Shown piece by piece: positions 1 to 7,807 of a DNA stretch of 47,098 nt. Position 1 is the stretch's first letter. Each line of letters opens with the position of its first letter. Source of the stretch: Pimelobacter sp. (GTDB lineage: Bacteria; Actinomycetota; Actinomycetes; Propionibacteriales; Nocardioidaceae); the NCBI GenBank assembly GCA_002698575.1, contig NZZG01000156.1, positions 1-47,098 on the forward strand. The letters are read 5' to 3'. The notes under the pieces are model-generated. The model was not told where the DNA came from. It saw only the letters and a list, made by a program, of their open reading frames with translations, and made no database searches. The translations under genes were made by a program, and so were the position numbers.

Positions 1-400
1 CGGTCTCCCCGCCGGCCATCGAGTACATCCCCGACTGCGACTCTCCCGAGGGCAGCACGCTCAGCGCGTCGGCCGTCGCGGCGCTCGGCACCCTCCCCAG
101 GGTCGACTCGTCCACGTCGGCGCCGGTCAGCGTGTCGTCACGGACATCCTTCCCTCGCAGGTTGTTGTCCTTGACGTCGGCGCTGATCAGGGTGCCGATC
201 TTGATGTCGCCCCCGGTCAGGCCCTGGTTCTTCACGTCCTTGCCCGTGAGCGAGCCGTTGCGGATGTCGGCCGACGTGACGCTGTTGTTCTTGATGTCCC
301 TGCCGGTGATCTTCCGCGCGGCCTCCGCGACCACGGGATGGGTGACGAGCAGGAACGCGAGTGCCGCGCCCAGCAGCACGGTGACGATTCTGGTGCGCAT
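1..400 (-). CDS. Secreted repeat protein, C-terminal part cut by window edge
   Basis: The reading frame starts at ATG 400-398 and is still open at base 1. The first 27 residues form a signal peptide (MRTRIVTVLLGAALAFLL, then a small-residue stretch ending VAEAA). After it comes a chain of short degenerate repeats of the form D-[IV]-[KR]-x-[NG]-x-[LV]-[TSR]-[GS]-x-D, for example ITGRDIKNNSVTSADIRNGS, then SLTGKDVKNQG and NNLRGKDVRDDT. Repeats of this kind are common in exported actinobacterial proteins and suggest a regular beta solenoid or stalk (inference). The gene lies 52 bp downstream of kamA on the same strand. No enzymatic function can be proposed from the visible part. Confidence 0.75.
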   Translation of the reverse strand, partial: MRTRIVTVLLGAALAFLLVTHPVVAEAARKITGRDIKNNSVTSADIRNGSLTGKDVKNQGLTGGDIKIGTLISADVKDNNLRGKDVRDDTLTGADVDESTLGRVPSAATADALSVLPSGESQSGMYSMAGGET

Positions 401-452
401 GTGGTGCTCCGAGACGGGTCCACCGACCCCGGACCCTGAGGGGGAGGTGGGG

Positions 453-1907
453 TCAGCCGAGCTGCGCCCGCGCCGTACGCCGGGAGGCCGCGGCCGCCTC
501 GGCGGCCTTCAGGGCCGCGGTGTCGAGGTCGCCGTGCTCGGCCCACCAGGCTCGCCCCGACTCCGGGAGCGTGTGGATCGGGTCGTAGTACTCGTAGGTC
601 CGCGAGACGGCCTCGGAGTCACCGGACTCGATGGAGGTCCGGTAGTTCTTCGTCCAGTACGAGATGCCCCGATCGGTGTCGTAGGAGTGCAGCTGGTGCA
701 CCCACCGCTTGCCCACGAACGGCACGTCGCAGACGATCCGCGGCGTCGCGAACCCGGGGAGGTAGCCCATGATCGCGGTCTGCAGGCGCTGCGCGTCCGC
801 GACGGACACCCGCCAGTGCTCGCTGAACGGGATCATGTCGCACATGTAGAAGTAGTACGGCGTGATCGAGGCGCCGTCGAGCAGCGCGAAGCAGAGGTCG
901 AGCAGCGCGTGCGGGTCGGCGTTGACGCCGTTGAGCAGGACGCCCTGGTTGCGCACGTCGCGCACTCCGGCCTCGAGCGTCGCCCGCGAGGCCTCGGCCA
1001 CCAGCGGCGTGATGGAGTTCGCGTGGTTGGCGTGGGTGTGGATGGCGATCGAGACCCCGCGGTCGCGCGCCGTGCCGGCGACACGGGCCATGCCCTCGCG
1101 CACGTCGGGCTGCAGCCAGTGCTGCGGAAGCCCGACGAGTGCCTTGGTGGCCAGGCGGACGTCGCGGATGTTGTCGACCTCGAGCAGCCGCATCAGGAAG
1201 TCCTCCAGCCGTGGCCACGGCATGTTGGCGACGTCACCGCCGGAGACCACCACGTCGCGCACCGACGGCGTACGGCGCAGATAGTCGAGCATCGCCTCGA
1301 TCCGGTCGGTGGGCCTGGCGGTGAACTTCAGCTTCTCGACGGTCGGCGTCGAGTTGCCGACCAGGTCCATGCGCGTGCAGTGGCCGCAGTACTGCGGGCA
1401 GGTCGGCAACAGCTCGGCGAGCACCTTGGTGGGGTAGCGGTGGGTGAGTCCCTCGGCCACCCACATGTCGTGCTCGTGGAGGGAGTCGCGGGTGGCGTGG
1501 GGGTGCGAGGACCAGTCGGTGCGGCGGTCGGAGAGCACCGGGACCATGTAGTGCCGCACGGGATCGGCGTACAGCTCCTCGGTCAAGGAGCCGGCTCCGC
1601 GAGGCGTGGCGTGCGGAAGCATCGTGTTCATCATCTGCGGGGGGACGAGCATCGACATGGTGGCGCGCTCGGCCTGGTCGCGCTCGAGGTCGACGTAGAA
1701 CCGGTCGTCGACGAGGTCGCCCATCAGCTCACGCAGCTGACGGACGTTCTTGATGCAGTGCGCGCGCTGCCATTGCACCGAGGCCCACTCCTGTGCCGTG
1801 ACCTGCGACCAGCCCGGGAACCGGGTCCAGTCGGGCTCGACGAGCTCGACCCGGTGGTAGGGGTAGGGCTGTTCGGACTCAAGGCCGATGGACGACTCGA
1901 TGCTCAT
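453..1907 (-). CDS. kamA: Lysine 2,3-aminomutase (radical SAM, PLP)
   Basis: KamA converts L-lysine to L-beta-lysine with S-adenosylmethionine, a [4Fe-4S] cluster and PLP; this is the entry step of the lysine fermentation pathway. In the 484-residue product the radical SAM CxxxCxxC motif is C170-C174-C177 (CPQYCGHC), SGGD is at 222-225, and the PLP lysine is probably K400 in the segment VPFVGK. D357 (YMCD) and D394 (IVCD) match the two aspartates that bind the lysine side-chain amine in clostridial KAM and are replaced in glutamate 2,3-aminomutase, so lysine specificity is likely. I chose the ATG at 1907 because GGGAG precedes it; an upstream ATG at 1946 would add 13 residues without family similarity. 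It is divergent from kdd, which supports a shared pathway. EpmB-like tRNA/EF-P roles are less likely given the neighbours. Confidence 0.93.
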   Translation of the reverse strand: MSIESSIGLESEQPYPYHRVELVEPDWTRFPGWSQVTAQEWASVQWQRAHCIKNVRQLRELMGDLVDDRFYVDLERDQAERATMSMLVPPQMMNTMLPHATPRGAGSLTEELYADPVRHYMVPVLSDRRTDWSSHPHATRDSLHEHDMWVAEGLTHRYPTKVLAELLPTCPQYCGHCTRMDLVGNSTPTVEKLKFTARPTDRIEAMLDYLRRTPSVRDVVVSGGDVANMPWPRLEDFLMRLLEVDNIRDVRLATKALVGLPQHWLQPDVREGMARVAGTARDRGVSIAIHTHANHANSITPLVAEASRATLEAGVRDVRNQGVLLNGVNADPHALLDLCFALLDGASITPYYFYMCDMIPFSEHWRVSVADAQRLQTAIMGYLPGFATPRIVCDVPFVGKRWVHQLHSYDTDRGISYWTKNYRTSIESGDSEAVSRTYEYYDPIHTLPESGRAWWAEHGDLDTAALKAAEAAAASRRTARAQLG

Positions 1908-1930
1908 CTGCGCTCCCGGGGGTGTCGAGG

Positions 1931-1944
1931 GTGGTGTGGACCAC
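1931..1944. promoter_or_regulatory. Candidate operator between kamA and kdd
   Basis: The kamA-kdd divergent intergenic region (1908-2040, 133 bp) contains the inverted repeat GTGGT-GTGG-ACCAC. It fits the TGGT-N4-ACCA pattern typical of FadR-subfamily GntR operators. It lies 24 bp upstream of the kamA start and about 97 bp upstream of kdd. No GntR gene is in the window, so the regulator is unknown. No clear -35/-10 pair could be assigned in either direction. Confidence 0.35.
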
Positions 1945-2040
1945 ATCCATCACTAGACTACGTGTAGATACTCGCGTCGACCTGGCGCCACGCAACAAGA
2001 TCTCCTGTCAGGACCTGCAGATCAGGAAGGAATTGACTCG

Positions 2041-3114
2041 ATGAGCGTCTCGACCTCGACCACCCGGTCGAATCCGACCGGGCTGCACCGGGTCCTCGAC
2101 CGTCCACTTGTGCTGCCGCAGGCGGCGCAGCGGCTCGACCCGGACGGTGTCCTGTGGCCCGACGAGGTGCGGGTCCGCGTCGAGCGGCTCAACCTCGATG
2201 CCGCCTCGTTCCGCCAGCTCGCGGAGAAGCACACCGTCGCGGGGCATCGTGACGGCGAGGCCGTGCGCGCAGAGGTGCTGGCCATCGTGACGGCTCGGGG
2301 CAAGATGCAGAACCCGGTCACCGGCTCCGGAGGGATGCTCGTGGGCACCGTCGAGGAGGTCGGACCGGAGTCGCCCCTGGGCCTGGTCGTGGGGGACCGG
2401 GTCGCCACCCTGGTCTCGCTGACCCTGACGCCGCTGATGATCGACGACGCGCTGTCGTCCTGGGACGGCCTCACCGAGCAGGTGCCCTGCTCGGGGCACG
2501 CCGTGCTGTTCGGGCGATCCATCGCCGCACGACTCCCCGAGGACCTGCCCGTCGCGCTGAGCCTGTCGGTGATGGACGTCTGCGGCGCTCCGGCACTGAC
2601 CGCCCGCGTCGTCGAGGAGTACGTCGAGCGTGGCCGCGCCCCGGTGGTCGCGGTGATCGGGGGAGCCGGCAAGTCGGGCTCGCTCAGCCTTGCCGCCGCC
2701 CGGCGCGCCGGAGCGGCCTCGACGATCGGCGTCGTGCCCCACCAGGGGGAGGCAGAGCTGCTGCGCGCAGCCGGTCTCAGCGACCACGTCGCGATCGCGG
2801 ATGCACGCGACCCGATCGCCCTGCGCGAGGCCGTGACCTCCGCCGGCGGCCCGGCCGACGTCACCGTCGTGTGCGTCGACGTCCCCGGTTGCGAAGGGGG
2901 CGCCGTCCTCGCCACCGCCGATCGTGGCACGGTGATCTTCTTCTCCATGGCCACCTCGTTCTCCTCGGCCGCGCTGGGCGCGGAGGGACTCGCGGCCGAC
3001 GTGCGGATGCTCGTCGGCAACGGCTACGTGACCGGCCATGCGGCGTACGCCCTGGAGCTGCTGCGCGACGACCAGGGCGTCCGCGGGCTGTTCGAGAGGA
3101 GGTTGCATGAGTAG
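2041..3114 (+). CDS. kdd: L-erythro-3,5-diaminohexanoate dehydrogenase
   Basis: Kdd oxidatively deaminates 3,5-diaminohexanoate, the product of KamDE, to 3-keto-5-aminohexanoate using NAD+ or NADP+. The 357-residue protein has the Kdd architecture: an N-terminal family-specific region (segment GDRVATLVSLTLTPL near residue 120) and a Rossmann domain whose nucleotide loop is VIGGAGKSGS near residue 205. The family call rests on overall resemblance plus position beside kamA, kamD, kamE and kal. The start ATG at 2041 is preceded by GGAAGG at a usable distance. It is the first gene of a five-gene operon in which each start overlaps the previous stop; here the stop at 3112-3114 overlaps the next start at 3107. 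Confidence 0.9.
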   Translation: MSVSTSTTRSNPTGLHRVLDRPLVLPQAAQRLDPDGVLWPDEVRVRVERLNLDAASFRQLAEKHTVAGHRDGEAVRAEVLAIVTARGKMQNPVTGSGGMLVGTVEEVGPESPLGLVVGDRVATLVSLTLTPLMIDDALSSWDGLTEQVPCSGHAVLFGRSIAARLPEDLPVALSLSVMDVCGAPALTARVVEEYVERGRAPVVAVIGGAGKSGSLSLAAARRAGAASTIGVVPHQGEAELLRAAGLSDHVAIADARDPIALREAVTSAGGPADVTVVCVDVPGCEGGAVLATADRGTVIFFSMATSFSSAALGAEGLAADVRMLVGNGYVTGHAAYALELLRDDQGVRGLFERRLHE

Positions 3115-4660
3115 CGAGCCCCGCCGCACGGTCCTGCGCGGTGGCGTCGTGGCGATCGACCTCCTGGGGGCGCCGGCGACGGCAGTGGGGATCGAGGACG
3201 GCGCGATCGCGTTCATCGGCACCGACGACCAGGCCTCCGGCTGGATCGGCACCGGCGGCGAGGCGCCCGACGTCGTCGACCTGGACGGCGCCCTGGTGGC
3301 GCCGGCCTTCGTCGACAGCCACGTGCACACGGTGCGCACCGGCTTCGCGATCACGGGCCTGAACCTGACCGGTCTGCCCACCCTCAGCCGCTGCCTCGAC
3401 GACCTGGCCGCCTACGCCACGGGCCACCCGGACGACGGCGTCATCGTCGGGCAGGGCTGGGACGAGACCGACTGGCCCGAGCAGCGCCCACCGACGGGCG
3501 CCGAGCTCGAGCGAGCAGCTCCTGGTCGCCGTACCTACGTGACCAGGGTCGACGGCCACTCCTCGGTGATCTCACCGGCACTGGCCGCACTGGTCCCCGG
3601 GCTCGAGGGCATGTCCGGGTGGACCGACGACGGACGAGTCGAGCGCGACGCCCACCACGCCGTGCGCAACACCCTGGAGACGCTCATCGGCGACGCCGAG
3701 CGCCTCGAGGCCGCCCGGGCCGCCTGCCGGGCGATGGCCGCCCAGGGCATCGTCAGCTTCCACGAGAACGCCGCCCCGCACATCGGGCCCGAGTCCGAGA
3801 TCGAGCTGGTCCGACAGGCCGCGGAGGAGATCGGGCTGCACGCCGTCGTCTACTGGGGCGAGCTGCTGGCCGTCGAGACCGCACGTCGCCTCGGGGTCGC
3901 CGGCCTCGCCGGCGACCTGGTCGCCGACGGGGCGTTCGGGTCTCGCACGGCCGCGCTGTCCACGCCGTACCACGACGCTCCCGGCACGTGCGGGCACGGC
4001 TACGTGACGGCGGAGCAGGTCCGCGACCATGTCGTGGCGTGCACCGAGGCCGGCCTGCAGGCGGGCTTCCACGTCATCGGCGACGGAGCCCTCGAGGAAG
4101 TCGCCACCGGATTCGAGCTCGCCGAGCGGGTCCTGGGCGATCGCATCGACTGCGGGCATCGGCTCGAGCACGTCGAGCTGCCCTCGACCCGCGTCCTGGA
4201 CGTCATCGACCGGCTGGGCATCACCTGCAGCGTCCAGCCGATGTTCGAGGCTCTCTGGGGCGGACCCGACGGCATGTACGCCGCACGGCTGGGGGAGCGG
4301 TGGCGACAGACCAGCCCGTTCAGCAAGATGGCGCACCTCGCGTTCGGGTCCGACTCGCCCGTGACCCCGCTCGGACCCTGGGCGGCCATCCAGGCCGCGG
4401 CTCACCCCCACCAGCGCGAGCACGCCCTGTCGGTGGCCGCCGGCTTCCGCGCCCACACCAGCGGTGGCTGGGACGCCGCCGGCCTGCAGGCCGGTGACCT
4501 GAGCATCGGGGCCCCGGCCCACCTGGCGGTCTGGGACACCCCCGCACGCGGACCCGGCTTCCTGCCGGACCTGACTCCAGGCGCACCGCTCCCCGTCCTG
4601 AGGCGACTGGTCGCTGCGGGTCGCACCATCCACCTCAGCGACGAAGGAGCCCGCTCATGA
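3107..4660 (+). CDS. YtcJ-like amidohydrolase within the lysine operon
   Basis: This 517-residue protein belongs to the metal-dependent amidohydrolase superfamily, YtcJ / N-substituted formamide deformylase type (Amidohydro_3). Visible motifs are the HxH pair H72/H74 in DSHVH, the family segment GWDETDWPE at 118-125, ADGAFGSRTAAL at 273-284, H322 in FHVIGDGA, H351/H355 in HRLEHVEL and D416 in FGSDSP. In relatives I know, the ADG segment usually reads KxxADG with the lysine as carboxylated metal bridge; here that position is D270. The start ATG at 3107 has GAGAGGAGG before it and overlaps the kdd stop by 8 bp. It is translationally coupled on both sides (ATGA overlap with kamD), so it should be made with the lysine enzymes. 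It is not one of the classical lysine fermentation enzymes; substrate unknown, possibly a lactam, amide or N-acyl derivative of a pathway intermediate (inference). Confidence 0.85.
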   Translation: MSSEPRRTVLRGGVVAIDLLGAPATAVGIEDGAIAFIGTDDQASGWIGTGGEAPDVVDLDGALVAPAFVDSHVHTVRTGFAITGLNLTGLPTLSRCLDDLAAYATGHPDDGVIVGQGWDETDWPEQRPPTGAELERAAPGRRTYVTRVDGHSSVISPALAALVPGLEGMSGWTDDGRVERDAHHAVRNTLETLIGDAERLEAARAACRAMAAQGIVSFHENAAPHIGPESEIELVRQAAEEIGLHAVVYWGELLAVETARRLGVAGLAGDLVADGAFGSRTAALSTPYHDAPGTCGHGYVTAEQVRDHVVACTEAGLQAGFHVIGDGALEEVATGFELAERVLGDRIDCGHRLEHVELPSTRVLDVIDRLGITCSVQPMFEALWGGPDGMYAARLGERWRQTSPFSKMAHLAFGSDSPVTPLGPWAAIQAAAHPHQREHALSVAAGFRAHTSGGWDAAGLQAGDLSIGAPAHLAVWDTPARGPGFLPDLTPGAPLPVLRRLVAAGRTIHLSDEGARS

Positions 4661-6228
4661 CGGGCAAGCTCGACCTCGATCCGGCCACCGTCCGGCATGC
4701 CCGCAGCCTGGCCCGCAAGGCCGGGCGGCCGATCGTGACGATGACCAAGAAGCACACGACCGTCTCCGTGGAGCGCGCCACCCTGCGCCTGGCCGGCCTC
4801 GGCGGCGCCGACGAGGAGGGCACGCCCTGGGTCAACCGGCTGCTGGACGTCGTCCGCGCCGACGTCGGCCTCGAGCACGGAGTCGCCCTGCCCGTGTGGG
4901 ACGCCCTGCTGCGCGGCGAGGGCGACGACCTCATCACCCTGGCCCAGAAGGCTGCGGCCGGCTCGGTGACCTTCCGGCTGCCCGAGGGCAGGGACGCCGT
5001 ACGCGCACGAGCCGTGAGCCGCAAGCAGGTCGCCGCCGGGTTGCGGACCGTGGATGCTCGCCGCCGGGAGCGCGAGCGGCTGATCACGCGCCACGGCGAC
5101 GCCCCTCGTCAGCCGTGGATCTACCTGATCGTCGCCACCGGGGACATCTTCGAGGACATCCCGCAGGCCCAGCAGGCGGCGCGCGAGGGCGCCGACGTCA
5201 TCGCCGTGATCCGCTCCACCGGACAGAGCCTGCTGGACTTCGTGCCCGAGGGCGCCACCCGGGAAGGTTTCGCCGGCACCTATGCCACGCAGCAGAATTT
5301 TCGGCTGATGCGCACCGCGCTCGACGAGACGAGCAAGGAGCTGGGCCGCTACATCCGGCTCACCAACTACGCCAGTGGGCTCTGCATGCCGGAGATCGCT
5401 GCGCTCGCCGGGCTCGAGCGGCTCGACATGATGCTCAACGACTCGATGTACGGGATCCTCTTCCGCGACATCAACCCGGTGCGCACCTTCGTCGACCAAC
5501 GCTTCAGCCGTCAGGTCCACGCGCGCGCCGGCATCATCATCAACACCGGCGAGGACAACTACCTCACCACCGCGGACGCGGTCGAGGCGGCCCACACGGT
5601 CACGACCAGCCAGCTGCTCAACGAGTACTTCGCCAAGGAGGCGGGCCTCGAGGACTGGCAGCTCGGCCTGGGCCACGCCTTCGAGATCGACCCGGCCATC
5701 CCCGACTCGTTCCGGATGGAGCTCGCCCACGCCCTGCTGGCCCGGGAGATCTTCCCCCGCGCCCCGTTGAAGTGGATGCCACCGACCCGGCACATGACCG
5801 GTGACGTCTTCCGCGGCAACCTGCTCGACGGCTTCTTCAACCTCGCCGGGGCCCTCACCGGCCAGGGCATCCTGCTGGTCGGGATGATGACCGAGGCCGT
5901 GGTGACACCGTGGCTCTCGGACCGCGACGTGGCCCTGCAGAACGTCCGCTACGTCCTCGACGCGGCCGGCTCCCTGCACGAGGACTTCCACCCCCCGCCG
6001 GACGGGTTCATCGCCACCCGCGCGCGGCAGGTGCTCGCCGAGTCGATCGAGCTGCTCGATCGCATCGTCGAGGACGGCATGCTCGACGCGATCGCCGAGG
6101 GCACCTTCGGCCTGATGAAGCGACCCGCCGACGCCGGTCGCGGCCTCGACGGCGTCGCGAGGAAGTCCGACGCCTACTACAACCCGGCCTCCGAGGCCCT
6201 GGACGCAGCACGGGAGGCGGCACGATGA
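4657..6228 (+). CDS. kamD: Beta-lysine 5,6-aminomutase alpha subunit
   Basis: KamD is the large subunit of the adenosylcobalamin- and PLP-dependent aminomutase that moves the 6-amino group of L-beta-lysine (or D-lysine) to C5, giving 3,5-diaminohexanoate (or 2,5-diaminohexanoate). The 523-residue product has the usual length and family character throughout: an N-terminal RHARSLARKAGRP helix, the segment WIYLIVATGDIFEDIPQA near 152-169, LTNYASGLCMPEIAALAG near 235-252, and a conserved C-terminal part. The start overlaps the amidohydrolase stop (ATGA at 4657), and the stop overlaps the kamE start in the same manner, consistent with 1:1 production of the two subunits. Confidence 0.95.
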   Translation: MTGKLDLDPATVRHARSLARKAGRPIVTMTKKHTTVSVERATLRLAGLGGADEEGTPWVNRLLDVVRADVGLEHGVALPVWDALLRGEGDDLITLAQKAAAGSVTFRLPEGRDAVRARAVSRKQVAAGLRTVDARRRERERLITRHGDAPRQPWIYLIVATGDIFEDIPQAQQAAREGADVIAVIRSTGQSLLDFVPEGATREGFAGTYATQQNFRLMRTALDETSKELGRYIRLTNYASGLCMPEIAALAGLERLDMMLNDSMYGILFRDINPVRTFVDQRFSRQVHARAGIIINTGEDNYLTTADAVEAAHTVTTSQLLNEYFAKEAGLEDWQLGLGHAFEIDPAIPDSFRMELAHALLAREIFPRAPLKWMPPTRHMTGDVFRGNLLDGFFNLAGALTGQGILLVGMMTEAVVTPWLSDRDVALQNVRYVLDAAGSLHEDFHPPPDGFIATRARQVLAESIELLDRIVEDGMLDAIAEGTFGLMKRPADAGRGLDGVARKSDAYYNPASEALDAAREAAR

Positions 6229-6968
6229 GCGAGGTCCTCGTCCCGTACGGCGACACCCGCGGCGACGCCATGGTGCAGGTCAGCTTCACCCTGCCGATGG
6301 CTCACTCCAAGGTCGCCGAGGGTGCCGCGGCACAGCTGGCCGGCAAGATGGGCATCGATCCCGCGCTGGTCGTGCACGCCAAGCCGCTCGGCCCGGACTT
6401 CACGTTCTTCGTCGTCTACGGACGCGTCAACCACGTGGTCGACCCCACCCAGGTCGTGGTCGTCGAGCGTGACTACCCGCTGCTGAGCCCGAAGGAGGTC
6501 AACGCGGCCATCAAGCGTCGCCTCCGACGGCGGCTGACCGTGGTGGGGGCCTGCATCGGCACCGACGCCCACACCGTGGGGATCGACGCGATCCTCAACA
6601 TCAAGGGGTTCGCCGGCGAGAAGGGGTTGGAGTACTACCGCGAGCTGAAGGTGGTCAACCTCGGCGCCCAGGTCGCCGTGCCCCAGCTCGTGGAGCGCGC
6701 TCGCGCCGAGAAGGCCGACGTGGTGCTGGTCTCGCAGGTGGTCACCCAACGCGACGCCCACCTGCTCAACACCCGCGAGATGTCCGCGGCCTTCCGCGAG
6801 TCCTATCCCTCCGACAAGCGGCCGCTGCTGGTGGTCGGCGGCCCGCGCTTCGACGAGAAGATGGCCGACGAGCTCGGCGTGGACCGGATCTTCGGACGCG
6901 GCACGACGCCGGGCGAGGTGGCCTCGTTCATCACCAGCCGACTCGCACCCCCCAGGAGCACCACGTGA
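6225..6968 (+). CDS. kamE: Beta-lysine 5,6-aminomutase beta subunit (cobalamin-binding)
   Basis: KamE carries the cobalamin-binding Rossmann domain of the 5,6-aminomutase. In the 247-residue product the B12 motif DxHxxG is D114-A-H116-T-V-G119, and K127 in LNIKGFAG lies 11 residues after the cobalt-ligand histidine, the same spacing as H133 and the PLP-linking K144 of the clostridial enzyme. The segments NLGAQV and SQVVTQRDAH are also typical. I chose the ATG at 6225, overlapping the kamD stop (ATGA), although the frame is open 105 codons further upstream inside kamD; only this start gives the family N-terminus. The enzyme needs adenosylcobalamin, so the host must make or import it; no cobalamin gene or riboswitch is visible here. 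Confidence 0.95.
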   Translation: MSEVLVPYGDTRGDAMVQVSFTLPMAHSKVAEGAAAQLAGKMGIDPALVVHAKPLGPDFTFFVVYGRVNHVVDPTQVVVVERDYPLLSPKEVNAAIKRRLRRRLTVVGACIGTDAHTVGIDAILNIKGFAGEKGLEYYRELKVVNLGAQVAVPQLVERARAEKADVVLVSQVVTQRDAHLLNTREMSAAFRESYPSDKRPLLVVGGPRFDEKMADELGVDRIFGRGTTPGEVASFITSRLAPPRSTT

Positions 6969-7399
6969 CTGCCCACCAGGACCCGTCTCCCACCGGCGAC
7001 CGCCGCGAGGGCACCCGCATCGTGCACCGGCGCTACGTGCCCTACTCGCACGCCCACTACGCCGGCAACCTCGTCGACGGGGCCTACGGGCTCGGGCTCT
7101 TCGGCGACGTGGCGACCGAGCTCTGCGTGCGCACAGACGGCGACGAGGGGTTGTTCGCGTCCTACTCGGACGTCCAGTTCTCCGCGCCCGTGCGAGCCGG
7201 TGACGTGGTCGAGGTGCAGGCCGTGCTGGTCCGGGCCGGTGCTCGGTCCCGACTGATCGACTTCGAGCTGCGGGTGGTGGCCCGGGGAGCCGCGACGCCG
7301 GCCAGACCCGGCGCCGCCGAGGTGCTGGACCCGCCGATCACGGCCACGACCGCGCGGGGCACGGTCGTCGTACCCGATGGGCCGTCGCCGGCGCAATAG
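6965..7399 (+). CDS. kal: 3-aminobutyryl-CoA ammonia-lyase (hotdog fold)
   Basis: Kal removes ammonia from L-3-aminobutyryl-CoA to give crotonyl-CoA. The 144-residue product has the Kal signature block HAHYAGNLVDGA followed by LFGDVATEL and DGDEGLF, which I recognise from clostridial and fusobacterial Kal. The C-terminus is a little longer than the usual roughly 130 residues and ends in a low-complexity A/P-rich tail. The start is GTG at 6965, overlapping the kamE stop (GTGA), so it is the fifth coupled gene of the operon. Its presence argues that the operon really performs the CoA-dependent branch, although Kce, which makes its substrate, is not encoded nearby. Confidence 0.92.
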   Translation: MTAHQDPSPTGDRREGTRIVHRRYVPYSHAHYAGNLVDGAYGLGLFGDVATELCVRTDGDEGLFASYSDVQFSAPVRAGDVVEVQAVLVRAGARSRLIDFELRVVARGAATPARPGAAEVLDPPITATTARGTVVVPDGPSPAQ

Positions 7400-7807
7400 C
7401 CCACCTGGCGGCGTTTCCCCCGCCGACACGCCGTCAGTCATGACTATTTTGCGGACTTTTTCGTGCTCGGACGAGCGAGCCTGACCTGCGGCTTTGCTCA
7501 TCCGTGCAGGTCAGGGGCTGGTTGACACTCGGGTCCAGCGGCGCAAGTCTGTCCCGTCCGCTCATGCAGGTCGTGGCAAGCGGACCGACGTCCGAGTGGC
7601 CGGGGTCGGAGGGGTGTAGCGCCAACATCCTGACGCCGTGGTTCGCGGAGGTCGGTCCGCTCCATGAGAGCGGCACGGGAGGACCCCCCACACCTGAGAC
7701 AACGACCCCGGCGCGGCAGCCTGCCGCGAGCGGCGGACGGCCGAGGGGGCGGGCGGGTCCTCCCGGAGCCCTGCAGGCTCGGACGGCCTCCCGGGTACGG
7801 TTCTGGT
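7400..7807. other. 408-bp non-coding gap after kal
   Basis: No convincing gene is seen in any frame: short frames here lack ribosome sites and family-like composition. The gap holds a 10-bp palindrome AGTCATGACT at 7436-7445, the long inverted repeat at 7480-7515 listed separately, and a TTGACA at 7523-7528 that could be a -35 element for lnt, without a good -10 partner. The first 70 bp are AT-richer than the surroundings (runs of T at 7446-7461). Confidence 0.5.
7480..7515. repeat. 10-bp inverted repeat, possible terminator or RNA hairpin
   Basis: CCTGACCTGC at 7480-7489 and GCAGGTCAGG at 7506-7515 are perfect inverted arms around a 16-base loop, about 80 bp after the kal stop. A stem of this strength could end the lysine operon, but no T-run follows, so a factor-independent terminator is not demonstrated. 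A protein-binding dyad is the alternative. Confidence 0.5.

Noticed and set aside
132..1967. 611-codon plus-strand frame covering the kamA region
   Set aside because: kamA on the minus strand has the complete radical SAM, substrate and PLP residues; the plus frame has none and no ribosome site.
7400..7807. Possible cobalamin riboswitch or small gene near the B12-dependent operon
   Set aside because: The gap lies after the operon, no B12-box-like sequence was recognised, and no short frame has a ribosome site with plausible composition.
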